Positions 27,501 through 35,609 of a DNA stretch of 37,917 nt are shown here, in pieces (the first letter of the stretch is position 1; each line of letters begins with the position of its first letter). Made by a program: the position numbers and the translations under genes. The stretch is from Xenorhabdus vietnamensis (lineage in GTDB: Bacteria; Pseudomonadota; Gammaproteobacteria; Enterobacterales; Enterobacteriaceae): NCBI RefSeq assembly GCF_002127535.1, contig NZ_MUBJ01000029.1, forward strand, positions 1-37,917, in the 5' to 3' direction. Under the pieces are notes generated by a model. The model did not search any database. It was not told the DNA's origin and saw only the letters and a list, made by a program, of their open reading frames with translations.

Positions 27501-30500
27501 TGTTTATCAGAGCGGCGATCTCGCGGTGTATCACCCGCAGGGGGAAATCGAATATCTGGGCCGTATCGACGATCAGGTCAAGATTAAGGGATTCCGCATT
27601 GAGCTTCAGGAAATAGAACATCAGATCGCCGAGTTCCAGCCCGGAGCACACGGCGTTGTACTGGTTAAGTCGCAACACCACGCCAGGCAACTGGTGGCGT
27701 TTGTCGCTGGCGTCGGCGATGTCGACGCGCTGCGTGCATTTCTGCGCATGCGGCTTAACGAATACATGATCCCTGCCTATTTTGTTGAACTGGACAGCAT
27801 TCCGCTGTCGCTAAACGGCAAAGCGGATCGCAAGGCGCTGGCGGCGATAGCCATTGACGATATCCCGGCTGCCGCCGAGTTTGTCAGCGCGTCGACACCT
27901 ATGGAACGGGCGCTGGTGCAGATTTTTGCCCGCGTGCTCGAGGCGCAGAGAATTAGCGTGCGGGATAATTTCTTTGCGCTGGGCGGCGATTCCATCCGCA
28001 GTATCGCGCTGGTGGCCGAATGTCGGGCCAGAGGTATGCGCATTAGCATTCAGGATGTTTACAAATATCCCCAGGTAGATCGGTTGGCGGAATATCTGGA
28101 GTCTCAGCAGCAGGCGCAGGGCGACGCGATATTGGTCGGCCCGACGGCGCTGTTGAGCGATGAAGATCGGCAGCGGCTACCTGAAGATATTCAGGAGGCC
28201 TACCCGCTAACGATGCTGCAAAAAGGATTGGTGCTGGAAAGCCAGCTCGCGTCAGGCAGTGCGATGTATCACGATATCGTGATTTATACTGTGAGCGATT
28301 CCTTTGATTATCCCGCGTTTTCGCAGGCGTTGAGTGAAGTGCAGCAGCGGCATTCGATACTGCGTACCTGTTTTGACTGGTCGACGTTCAGTGAACCGTT
28401 GCAGATTGTACGCGCAGGGCAGTGCAACGGACTGGAACGGGTGGATTTGAGCGCGCTGTCGCCGTCACAGCAGCAGCGAGCGCTGGATGATTTTCTGGCC
28501 CAGGAAAAACGGCACGAATTTGACTGGACGGCACCGTTAATCCGTTACTTTATTCATCAGCTCTCGAAGGACCGCTATCAGTTCATGCTCAGTTTTCATG
28601 ATTCCATGCTGGACGGCTGGAGCATCAACGCCTTGTCTTCCGAGATCTTCGAACGCTATTTCGCTCTCCAGCAGGGGCAGCCTCTGGCTGAGAAATATCG
28701 ATTGCCGGTACTGCCATTCCGGCAGTATGTCGCATTGGAAATGGCCGCTCTGTCGCGTCAGCAAGATCGTGACTACTGGCGCGATAAACTGGCTGATTTT
28801 ACCTTCACGCCACTGCCGTTTTGCGGTGCGGATTCAGACAATACGATTTGTTATGCGGATGTTGAACTTGCTCCCAGCGTCTCTGACGGAGTGCTGGGTC
28901 TGGCGGCGCAAATGGGCGTCCCGGTTAAAGTCGTCCTGCTGGCGGCCCATATGCGCGTACTCGCCTTTATCGGCGGCCAATACCATGTGGTCTCCGGGCT
29001 GGAGCAGAACGGCCGGCCGGAAATGTCCGATTCTGAGCGTACGCTGGGGCTGTTTTTAAACACGCTGCCATTCCGACTGGCGCTGTTGCCGGGCACCTGG
29101 AAAGATCTGGTGCGTCAGGTGTTTGATGAGGAAATCGCGCTGATGCCCTATCGCCATTATCCCATGGCGCAAATGCGGCTGGACAACGGTATCGGCGAGT
29201 TGTTCGACGTGGTCTTCAACTATGTGCATTTCCACGTTAGTCAGGACACGATGGCCCGGCACGGTCAGGCGCTGGCGCATTTGGATTCGGTATTGGAAAC
29301 GGAGTACCCGTTGCGCGCCGAGTTCAGCCGGGATACGCAGCAAGGGCAGGTGGCGCTTAGCCTGCATTATAATTCGAGTCGCATCGGCCGCGACGAGGTG
29401 GACATTATCCGTCATTACTATCAGCAGGTGCTGAACGCGATGGCCACCGACAGCGATGCCAACTGGCTGGATTTGTCGCTGCTGACCGCAGAGCAGCATC
29501 ACAATATCATGCATCGCTGGAACGATACCCGCTACGCGTTGCCGTGCGCTATGGGCATTCATCAACTGCTCGACCAGCAAGCGGCGACGACGCCGGATCG
29601 CATCGCCGTTATTGATGGTTCGCAGCGGCGTAGCTATCGGCAGCTGTCGGAAGAGGCGAACCGGATCGCCAGCGCGTTGCAACAGCAGGGGGTGAACCGC
29701 GGCGACGTCATCGCGCTCTATGCCGATCGCAGCATCAATTTCCTGACTGTCATGTTGGGGATCTTCAAAGCCGGTGCCGTCTACCTGCCGCTGGACGTAA
29801 ATCACCCCGGCGATCGTGTCAGAACCATTTTGGCGCAGTGCGACAGCCGCATGGTGGTCACGGAATCGAACCATTTGGTCTCGCTGCGTGTGATAGCCGA
29901 CGGGGCGCCGTCTTTCCCCGGGATTCTTCTGATCGACGATCTTCAATCGCATGAATCGACGCAACTACAGTCCGGCGTCAGTTACGATCTCAATGATTTG
30001 GCCTACATCATTTTTACCTCGGGCTCCACGGGTACGCCGAAAGGAGCAATGGTGGAGCATATCGGGCTCATCAACCATATCTACGCCAAGATGCGCGATT
30101 TATCGCTGACGGCGGAGGATATCGTGGCCCAGAATGCTTCCCAGTGCTTCGATATTTCTATCTGGCAGTTCCTGTCTCCGCTGGCGTTCGGCGGCTGCGT
30201 TTGCCTCTGTCCGGATGACATTTCGCTGGATGCGGGCCGCCTGATTGCCACCGTGGCCGAGCAGGGCATCACGATTCTGGAGCTGGTGCCTTCGCTGCTG
30301 AAAGAGGTGATCAATCAACTGGAGGAGACGCCGAAAATCCGCCATCAGCTGGCCCGGTTGCGCTGGCTGGTGCCGACCGGCGAAGCCTTGCCGCCACAGC
30401 TGACAAGGCAGTGGCTGACCCTGTTCCCGCAGGTGCCGATCCTGAACGCCTACGGTCCGACGGAATGTTCCGACGATATTACGCACTATCCGATCGTGAC

Positions 30501-31431
30501 GCCGCCGGCGCAGGGCGTCGTGAATATGCCGATTGGCAGGCCGGTGGTTAACATGCGGATGTATATCCTCGACTGCCGGAGAAAAATGGTGCCGTTGGGA
30601 ACCATGGGTGAACTTTACGTTTCCGGTATCGGCGTAGGTCCCGGCTATATCAACAACCCGCAAAAAACGGCGGATGCGTTTATCGACAACCCGTTCGACG
30701 ATGGCTATTCCCGCATGTATCGCACAGGCGATCTGGCCCGCTATCAGAAAGATGGAAATATTGAATTTCTGGGTCGCGTTGACCATCAGGTGAAGATTCG
30801 CGGATTCCGCATCGAGCTGGGTGAAATCGAAGCCATTCTGCGGCGCTATCCTGACCTCAATGAGGTTGTGATTGCCGTGGTGGACAACGGCCAGGATGAC
30901 AAGCAACTGATAGCCTATATCAGTCTGAAGAATAGCAGCGAAGCCGAACTCGCCGCGCAGTACGGTGCTATCGTCGATGCGTTGACCTCGCTGCTGATGG
31001 CGAATCTGCCGCAATACATGGTGCCTGCGCATTTTGTCCTGCTGGCCGCGCTGCCGCACTTGTCGAACGGCAAGATCGATCGCAAATCGTTGCCGGATTA
31101 TCGGCTGCATATTCCCGTTGCCGTGCAAACCGCTCCACCAGTAACGCCGCTGGATCATCAGGTCGCTGCGCTGTGGCAGGAGCACCTCAATATCGACGCC
31201 ATCAGCATGGACGACAATTTTTTCAACGTCGGCGGTCATTCGCTCATGGCGATGCGTCTGGTAAACGACATGAATAAAACGCTGGGTATGCAAGCTGGCG
31301 TTAAAGAACTGTTCATACACCCGACCCCTGACTACTGGGCGCGTAAGGCCGAATTGTTTCGGGCGCTAGCCGGCAACGCTGAGGCTGTCGCGGACGATGG
31401 CGATGACGCCGGCATTGAGATGGAGTTTTAA
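21565..31431 (+). CDS. NRPS modules 2-4: docking-(C-A-PCP)x3, predicted Thr, Ser, diamino acid
   Basis: Three-module synthetase of 3288 residues. An N-terminal TubC-like docking domain (about 4-55) receives the module 1 product. Module 2: C with HHIAFDN (His209-210), A with the canonical threonine code DFWNIGMVHK, PCP Ser1081. Module 3: C with HHAIMDG (His1287-1288), A with the serine-type code DVWHISLIDK, PCP Ser2143. Module 4: C whose motif reads HDSMLDG (His2345, Asp2346, Asp2350), so the catalytic second His is Asp; A with code DIWEVTADDK, an acidic pocket (Glu278, Asp330, Asp331) suggesting a diamino acid such as Dab; PCP GGHS with Ser3226. The C domains of modules 3 and 4 share YPLT-LQKG and YHD features and may dehydrate the upstream Thr and Ser. 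No epimerase, methylase or oxidase domain is present. Confidence 0.93.
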   Translation: MSAMNIINKAKESGVFLYLNEGRLAFKSQGELSSALKAEIVEYRDEIIALLVNYERSVLVRESDAPAAKGRTAEERRPVTFEQQRMLVLDTIFAHKQSYNMTALITLSGRLDIAALIRAINTLVESHEVLRTSYRFDEQGYYGVLHADADIVLAIEDLAVLSASQREARLSALAQESAELEFDLACDIPLRVKLASVAEREHRLFITLHHIAFDNVSMAIFCRQLSTAYNHAVNAGEAPLSVLPLQYADYADFQRVQMNTHRDRLEDFWHERLRGLPTLHDLPLDYIRPATLSAAGKLHHDRLPAGLSQRVSELAEKNQTTIFAVLQSMFAVFLHRYSGAVDIVVGTPVNNRTSSELNALIGLFVNTLVIRSEIRSHDTFDQFLIDNSSMIQQSIAHSLYPFEQLVDAMKVERSLSYNPLFQIVFVYQDERDELLHLNELQCQIEEIHTNTAKFDIVLTLSHHHDGLSLKWEYATDLFDPASIANMSRSFIRVLESLCRNSAQNIGAIALLDADEAVANIAATSAARQCYPPELTLDRLFDRQAEKYPQKTALELGEHSLGYAQLKAAAEHLAGRITDAGIQPQSRIAIVAEPSFEMIIGILAVLKAGCAYIPIDPASPEARTRYIAQDACADACLVTEQTRELAPAECTHHLLITLDEQIPPATFTPAAIRPDDLAYVIYTSGSTGKPKGVEITHGNVARLFSATERQFGFHQQDIWTLFHSFAFDFSVWEIWGALLFGGKLVLVSREQSRDPDAFYELAASKGVTVLNQTPTAFNQFIAADRRQPRNLALRYVIFGGEALNLMSLRPWLQRHGDRQPQLINMYGITETTVHVTCKPLTCEEIVSGRGSLIGKPLDDLSLYLLDASLQPVPDGVVAELFVAGGGLAKGYLNRPEITAERFILNPFNPQERLYRTGDLACRLPSGEFRYHGRCDQQVKIRGFRIETGEIEFALLQHPQVREAVVIVYEPEEHGPQLVAYVVVESGQSNSQLQQVLRQHLSTTLAEYMIPSLFIGTQSIPLTINGKVDRHLLAKPDFSVLFENSFVAPNTALQRQMCEIWQRALNVSRVGVDDNFFALGGDSILVIGMVAEAKDAGIALSAKDVFVHQTIARLSEYMEQQRGTLVDDERPAPFTLLSEREKAVLDGLHGSGFLQDAYPLTQLQKGMVFHNQRDGDKATYHDVMGLQLAIAWHQPTFLAALSMLVGQHDILRTRFVLNGDAMLQVVEAEVEPELEYFDLRNVPAEQAQLAIDAWMEEEKYRAFDYDSRLWKVTVHVLSDEAINYTLTCHHAIMDGWSVASFNSELFKLYRGALLHKPGAVAKGLPYSRYVAGEMAAAQSVVAKDYWRRTLDGATPPWWHHSERGKILLQPVEIDDDVGGALVQLARRLQVPESTLFLTAHLFMLAFLNGKKDVVTSIVTHQRPAIAGGDSALGLFLNSVPLRMTLDADIPWSQLIDNVRRQLAAMADYCHYPLANIQKDTSLDFSSSLFNFTHFHTYRELADSVKLIKEQSFTETNYAFASQFSRNVATRRYELLLELDSAVFDPAFSQRIAQYYSILLRQLVLQPELAADYYAILGDDEYLRLRQHMQRPPEWFHPGLCIHELFEAHVNNHPEKVALTFADETLTYRQLNQRANRLACWLVEQGIGADNLVGLCLERSLDMVVAIYGALKAGAAYVPLDPEAPAQRLQAMIASAEISLVITSAEVAPKLNLADSGQFIIDDADRVLMLRGYCAENIDKASLGLTPRHLAYVIHTSGSTGAPKGVMVEHAALVNRIGWMNKAYPLTGDDVVLQKTPYSFDVSVWEFIWPLTHGASLVIAKPHGHKDPDYLVDLIVSRSVTIIHFVPSMLRAFLSIGECRRCSTLRHVICSGEALSVDMVEAFHQMLPETRLHNLYGPTEAAIDVTYWDTRNITQARTVPIGYPIDNLRIYILNDERKPMPQGCPGELYISGVGLARGYRNRDDLTREKFFLISDPLFNEERVYQSGDLAVYHPQGEIEYLGRIDDQVKIKGFRIELQEIEHQIAEFQPGAHGVVLVKSQHHARQLVAFVAGVGDVDALRAFLRMRLNEYMIPAYFVELDSIPLSLNGKADRKALAAIAIDDIPAAAEFVSASTPMERALVQIFARVLEAQRISVRDNFFALGGDSIRSIALVAECRARGMRISIQDVYKYPQVDRLAEYLESQQQAQGDAILVGPTALLSDEDRQRLPEDIQEAYPLTMLQKGLVLESQLASGSAMYHDIVIYTVSDSFDYPAFSQALSEVQQRHSILRTCFDWSTFSEPLQIVRAGQCNGLERVDLSALSPSQQQRALDDFLAQEKRHEFDWTAPLIRYFIHQLSKDRYQFMLSFHDSMLDGWSINALSSEIFERYFALQQGQPLAEKYRLPVLPFRQYVALEMAALSRQQDRDYWRDKLADFTFTPLPFCGADSDNTICYADVELAPSVSDGVLGLAAQMGVPVKVVLLAAHMRVLAFIGGQYHVVSGLEQNGRPEMSDSERTLGLFLNTLPFRLALLPGTWKDLVRQVFDEEIALMPYRHYPMAQMRLDNGIGELFDVVFNYVHFHVSQDTMARHGQALAHLDSVLETEYPLRAEFSRDTQQGQVALSLHYNSSRIGRDEVDIIRHYYQQVLNAMATDSDANWLDLSLLTAEQHHNIMHRWNDTRYALPCAMGIHQLLDQQAATTPDRIAVIDGSQRRSYRQLSEEANRIASALQQQGVNRGDVIALYADRSINFLTVMLGIFKAGAVYLPLDVNHPGDRVRTILAQCDSRMVVTESNHLVSLRVIADGAPSFPGILLIDDLQSHESTQLQSGVSYDLNDLAYIIFTSGSTGTPKGAMVEHIGLINHIYAKMRDLSLTAEDIVAQNASQCFDISIWQFLSPLAFGGCVCLCPDDISLDAGRLIATVAEQGITILELVPSLLKEVINQLEETPKIRHQLARLRWLVPTGEALPPQLTRQWLTLFPQVPILNAYGPTECSDDITHYPIVTPPAQGVVNMPIGRPVVNMRMYILDCRRKMVPLGTMGELYVSGIGVGPGYINNPQKTADAFIDNPFDDGYSRMYRTGDLARYQKDGNIEFLGRVDHQVKIRGFRIELGEIEAILRRYPDLNEVVIAVVDNGQDDKQLIAYISLKNSSEAELAAQYGAIVDALTSLLMANLPQYMVPAHFVLLAALPHLSNGKIDRKSLPDYRLHIPVAVQTAPPVTPLDHQVAALWQEHLNIDAISMDDNFFNVGGHSLMAMRLVNDMNKTLGMQAGVKELFIHPTPDYWARKAELFRALAGNAEAVADDGDDAGIEMEF

Positions 31432-31435
31432 TGTG

Positions 31436-34400
31436 ATGGATATCATTGAGATATTGCATTTTTGCAATACGCATCGAATCAAAATCTCGGTAGAGAACGA
31501 TCGTTTGAAGCTGAAGTCGTCGGAAAAGATCGCCGATGCGCAGTTTATCGCCAGCGTCAAAGAGCACAAATCAGCGCTGATCGCGCTGCTATCGGAGCAG
31601 CGCGACGGGCGCGACGATGAGTCGGTTCCCGTTATGGATGAGGAGCGGTCAGTACTGTCCTATGCGCAGCAACGCCTATTTCTGCTGCATCAAATGGATC
31701 CGCAGTCCAGCGCTTACAACATGCCAAACCAGATTGATATTAAAGGGAAATGGGACCGTCGGGCTTTTGAAGGCGCAATCCGGGCGCTGGTTGAACGCCA
31801 TGAGGTATTAAGAACCACCTTTCAGGCCGAAAATGAGCGGATCCGGGCGCATGTTCATCGCGATCGTTACCCGGAGATAGCTTATCAGGATCTGAGCGAT
31901 TACTCCGGCCATGAGCTGGAGGAACAGGTTTGGCTGCGGAGCCGGGCGGAAGCGCTGCGTGCCTTTGATTTGCAGCGGGACATCCCGCTACGAACCACCT
32001 TGCTGCAACGGGAGCCGGAACATGCCGTCCTGTTGTTTACCCTGCCGCATATTGTCTCCGACGGTTGGTCGATGGGTGTGCTGGTCAGAGATTTTTGCCT
32101 ATTATACCGCTGTCTGGCCGGCGGGAATGCGCAGCTGCCCGCGCCGTTACGGTATCAGTATGCGGACTACACAAGCTGGCAGAGGCGCTATTTTTCCTCG
32201 CATGACATGCGGCGATCCATGAATTATTGGCGCGAAAAATTGGCCGCTTTGCCGTTGTGCCATAGCCTGCCGGCTATTCTGGGAGGCAGAGATAAAAAAG
32301 CGTCGTTGGGGGAGAAACTGACGTTAAGGCTCGAACCGCTGCTGTGCGACGGCATCGCGGCGTTCTGCCAGCGTCATAACGTCACGCTGTTCATCTTTTT
32401 GCAGACCGTCTTTGCTCTGCTGGTTTCACGATATAGCAACGATCGCGATGTCATCGTCGGCTTTCCTATTTCCGGCCGTGAAGACAAACGCTTTTTCGAT
32501 AATATAGGCTGTTTCGTCAATACGCTGCTGGTCAGAACGCGGATCGCTCCCGATGCGTCGTTTCTGACCCTGCTCAAGCACAATAAACTGAATATCATCG
32601 AGGCATATGAACATCAGCGCGTGCCGTTCGATATGCTGGTGGAGCAGCTCAATCCGCTACGGGCTTACCAGTGCAACCCGCTGTTTCAAATCCTGTTCAC
32701 CTTGCAGAACAATGAGGAGGAGGCGGCCGTTCTTCCCGACGTTACATTAACGCGGCTGGAAAATCAGACTGCGTTGCTCAAGATGGATCTGGACGTCAGC
32801 GCGACGGAAACCGAGTGCGGTCTTCAGATCGATTGGCTGTATAACCCGAATCTGTTCGAACGCTACGTTATGGAAGGGATGCTGGATAGCTATCAGACGT
32901 TGATCCGTGCGGTTTTGACTGAGCCAGATTGCGGTGTCGAAGCGTTGCCGCTGCTGTCTTCGCAGGCGGCCGCCGATATATTGCGAATCGGCCGGTCCGG
33001 TCCGGACGAACCGCTCGATGTTTGCCTGCACCAACTGTTCGAGGCGCAATGCCTGCGTTCGCCGGACGCGGTGGCGGCGGTTTTCGATAATCGGCGCATC
33101 AGCTACCGGCAGTTGAATGCATCAGCCAATTTCTTGGCACGCCAGCTACAGCAACAGCACACCATCACCCCTGATACGGTCATCGGTTTGTACTGCCGGC
33201 GCAGCGCCGATATGCTGGTGTGTCTGCTGGGGATTCTGAAGGCGGGAGCGGCCTATTTGCCGCTTGATCCCGGCTATCCGGAGCAGCGTATCGCCTATAT
33301 GCTGTCTCATTCCGGCATCAGACTGGTGCTTACCACGCCGCCGCTTGCCGCGCGTTTGCCGGCCGGCCCGGAGAATGAGGTGCTGATACTGGATGAATCA
33401 TTGCTCATCGCAGAATCTGAAGCCGATCGTTATCCGAATCCGGCCCCGTGTTCTCCCGGCAATCTGGCTTACATCATCTATACCTCTGGCTCTACCGGCA
33501 CCCCGAAAGGGGTCATGATCGAGCATCGTTCGGTCGTCAATTTCCTCCGCTCGATGGCGCGGTCACCGGGATTCAGCCATCAGGATCGCCTGCTGGCGGT
33601 GACGCCGATAAGCTTTGATATTTCCGTATTGGAACTCTTTTTGCCCTTGAGCTACGGTGGACAGGTCGTTATCTGTCCGGAACAGGATAGCCGTAACGCT
33701 GATATTCTGAGTGAAATGTTGTTAAAACATCAGATTACCGTCATGCAGGCGACGCCGGCCACCTGGAAGCTGTTGCAGCAAAGCCCTTTCTGGCGGAAAC
33801 ATCGGTATCTCAAAGTGTTATGCGGCGGCGAAGCCATTAGCCGTGAGCTGGCTGGGGCGCTGTGTGACAATATGGGGGCATTCTGGAATATGTATGGGCC
33901 AACGGAAACAACGATCTGGTCGACAGCGGGACAAATCCGTGCTGCAGACCGCGAGATCGTTATCGGTCAGCCGGTCGCCAATACGGCCTTGTATATACTG
34001 AACGAACAGCAACAGCTGTCGCCAGCCGGTGTCGCCGGCGAGTTGTACATCGGCGGCGATGGCCTGTCGCGCGGTTATTACAAACGCCCCGATCTGACGG
34101 CTGAGCGTTTTACATCCGATCCGTTTGTGCCGGAGGGGGAGGCCCGTATCTATCGGACTGGCGATATCGCCAAATGGAATGTACAAGGGGAAATTACGGT
34201 ACTTGGGCGCAGCGACAGTCAGGTAAAAATCCGTGGATACCGCGTCGAGCTGGGGGAAATCGAAAGTGCTTTGCTTTTGCAGGAATGGGTCAGCGATACG
34301 GTGGTCAGGCTCAGCGCACGTTATGATGGGATGCTGATCGCCTGCGTCGTATTGACGCTAGAGGCGCGTCAGCGCGCCGACCTTGACGAGGAGTGGCTGA

Positions 34401-35605
34401 TCCAATCGCTCAGAGAAGGCATATCGCAACGGCTTCCTGATTATATGGTACCGCATCAGTACCTATTTCTCGATGCGCTGCCGCTGACACCTAACGGTAA
34501 GGTGGATCGTAACACGCTTCCTGATATCACGCAGGTGATGACTTCCCATACGCATTACGTCGCTGGGCGAAGCGATCGGGAAAGACAGCTCTGTAAAATC
34601 TGGGAAAATATATTGGATATCAAGCAGGTTGGCATCTATGATAATTTTTTCAGCTTGGGCGGAAATTCCCTGACGATGTTCAGGTTGTTTAATGAGATGA
34701 AAAGCGGCGGTTTCACGTTCACACTTGAAGATCTCTTTCGGCATCAGAGCATTAATGAACTGGAGATCCATGCCCGTCAGCCGCTTGATTTACGGGCGAT
34801 AAGCGTTCCCGAATCCTCCGTCCTCGTGAAGCTCAATCACTCATCAAGCCCGCGCAAGGTATTCTGCGTGCACCCTGAAGGCGGTATTGCTACCTGCTAT
34901 TCCGCCCTGGCGGGGCAGTTGTCGGATTATGCACAGTGTTATGGTCTACAGGCTCCAGCTATCTTCGGCGACGTCGAGCCCAGCACCATCGACAACCTGG
35001 CGAACCACTATGTCGACGTCATACTGCGTCAGCAGCCGACGGGGAGCTACCGTATTCTGGGATGGTCGCTCGGTGGCAGTATCGCCTGGCAGATGGCCGT
35101 CCACCTGCATTGTCGAGGCTATCAGGTGGATTATCTGGGTGTTTTTGACTCGGAACTGCCTATCATCGCTTCAGAAGATGAAAGGGAATGTCTTGCCTGG
35201 GAGGCGCTGGTCAACGATTTCAGCGCTGACGGGTTATCGCTGGATAGCGCATTGCTGGCGTCGTTAACGCCAGCCAGCCGCAAGACTTACCTGCTGGAGC
35301 AGATCGCGATCGGCAAGATTCGGCCCGAAGGCATTACGGATGAAATGGCTGGCCGTTATCTGGATTATCTTATCGATATTAAACACTCCAAGTATGACAC
35401 CCGCTTGACGGCCGCCGATATCGACATCGACTATTATGCAATCAAGAATAGTATCTATTCCGCGCAAGGGAAATACCGCGGCTGGGACGACGTCTCGTCG
35501 GGCACTGTGACGCTGCTTCCTGCACAGGGCAGTCATCTGACCATGCTGCAACCTCCGTTTGTAGATGAACTATCCACCACATTGCGCCGACGGCTGGGGA
35601 AATAA
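31436..35605 (+). CDS. NRPS module 5 with terminal thioesterase: docking-C-A-PCP-TE (Gly)
   Basis: Terminal synthetase of 1389 residues. I start at the ATG at 31436, with GGAG at 31422-31425, because the TubC-like docking domain begins MDIIEILHFCNTHRIKISV there; a longer frame from 31397 runs into the previous gene. The C domain motif is PHIVSDG (Pro204, His205, Asp209): the first His is Pro but the catalytic second His is kept. The A domain carries the glycine code DILQLGMIWK. The PCP motif is GGNSLT with Ser1078. The thioesterase shows GWSLGG (Ser1211), Asp1238 in FDSELP and His1367 in GSHLTM, a complete triad, so it should release the pentapeptide by hydrolysis or cyclisation. Confidence 0.92.
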   Translation: MDIIEILHFCNTHRIKISVENDRLKLKSSEKIADAQFIASVKEHKSALIALLSEQRDGRDDESVPVMDEERSVLSYAQQRLFLLHQMDPQSSAYNMPNQIDIKGKWDRRAFEGAIRALVERHEVLRTTFQAENERIRAHVHRDRYPEIAYQDLSDYSGHELEEQVWLRSRAEALRAFDLQRDIPLRTTLLQREPEHAVLLFTLPHIVSDGWSMGVLVRDFCLLYRCLAGGNAQLPAPLRYQYADYTSWQRRYFSSHDMRRSMNYWREKLAALPLCHSLPAILGGRDKKASLGEKLTLRLEPLLCDGIAAFCQRHNVTLFIFLQTVFALLVSRYSNDRDVIVGFPISGREDKRFFDNIGCFVNTLLVRTRIAPDASFLTLLKHNKLNIIEAYEHQRVPFDMLVEQLNPLRAYQCNPLFQILFTLQNNEEEAAVLPDVTLTRLENQTALLKMDLDVSATETECGLQIDWLYNPNLFERYVMEGMLDSYQTLIRAVLTEPDCGVEALPLLSSQAAADILRIGRSGPDEPLDVCLHQLFEAQCLRSPDAVAAVFDNRRISYRQLNASANFLARQLQQQHTITPDTVIGLYCRRSADMLVCLLGILKAGAAYLPLDPGYPEQRIAYMLSHSGIRLVLTTPPLAARLPAGPENEVLILDESLLIAESEADRYPNPAPCSPGNLAYIIYTSGSTGTPKGVMIEHRSVVNFLRSMARSPGFSHQDRLLAVTPISFDISVLELFLPLSYGGQVVICPEQDSRNADILSEMLLKHQITVMQATPATWKLLQQSPFWRKHRYLKVLCGGEAISRELAGALCDNMGAFWNMYGPTETTIWSTAGQIRAADREIVIGQPVANTALYILNEQQQLSPAGVAGELYIGGDGLSRGYYKRPDLTAERFTSDPFVPEGEARIYRTGDIAKWNVQGEITVLGRSDSQVKIRGYRVELGEIESALLLQEWVSDTVVRLSARYDGMLIACVVLTLEARQRADLDEEWLIQSLREGISQRLPDYMVPHQYLFLDALPLTPNGKVDRNTLPDITQVMTSHTHYVAGRSDRERQLCKIWENILDIKQVGIYDNFFSLGGNSLTMFRLFNEMKSGGFTFTLEDLFRHQSINELEIHARQPLDLRAISVPESSVLVKLNHSSSPRKVFCVHPEGGIATCYSALAGQLSDYAQCYGLQAPAIFGDVEPSTIDNLANHYVDVILRQQPTGSYRILGWSLGGSIAWQMAVHLHCRGYQVDYLGVFDSELPIIASEDERECLAWEALVNDFSADGLSLDSALLASLTPASRKTYLLEQIAIGKIRPEGITDEMAGRYLDYLIDIKHSKYDTRLTAADIDIDYYAIKNSIYSAQGKYRGWDDVSSGTVTLLPAQGSHLTMLQPPFVDELSTTLRRRLGK

Positions 35606-35609
35606 ACCG

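Noticed and set aside
28591-28617. Sequencing error as the cause of the HDxxxDG motif
   Set aside because: The frame stays open and flanking residues fit the motif; one base change (cat to gat) could explain it, but nothing in the sequence argues for an error.
30100-31320. Minus-strand frame of 406 aa opposite NRPS module 4
   Set aside because: Same reasons: antisense shadow with no domain and no ribosome site; also the 302-aa frame at 29056-29964.
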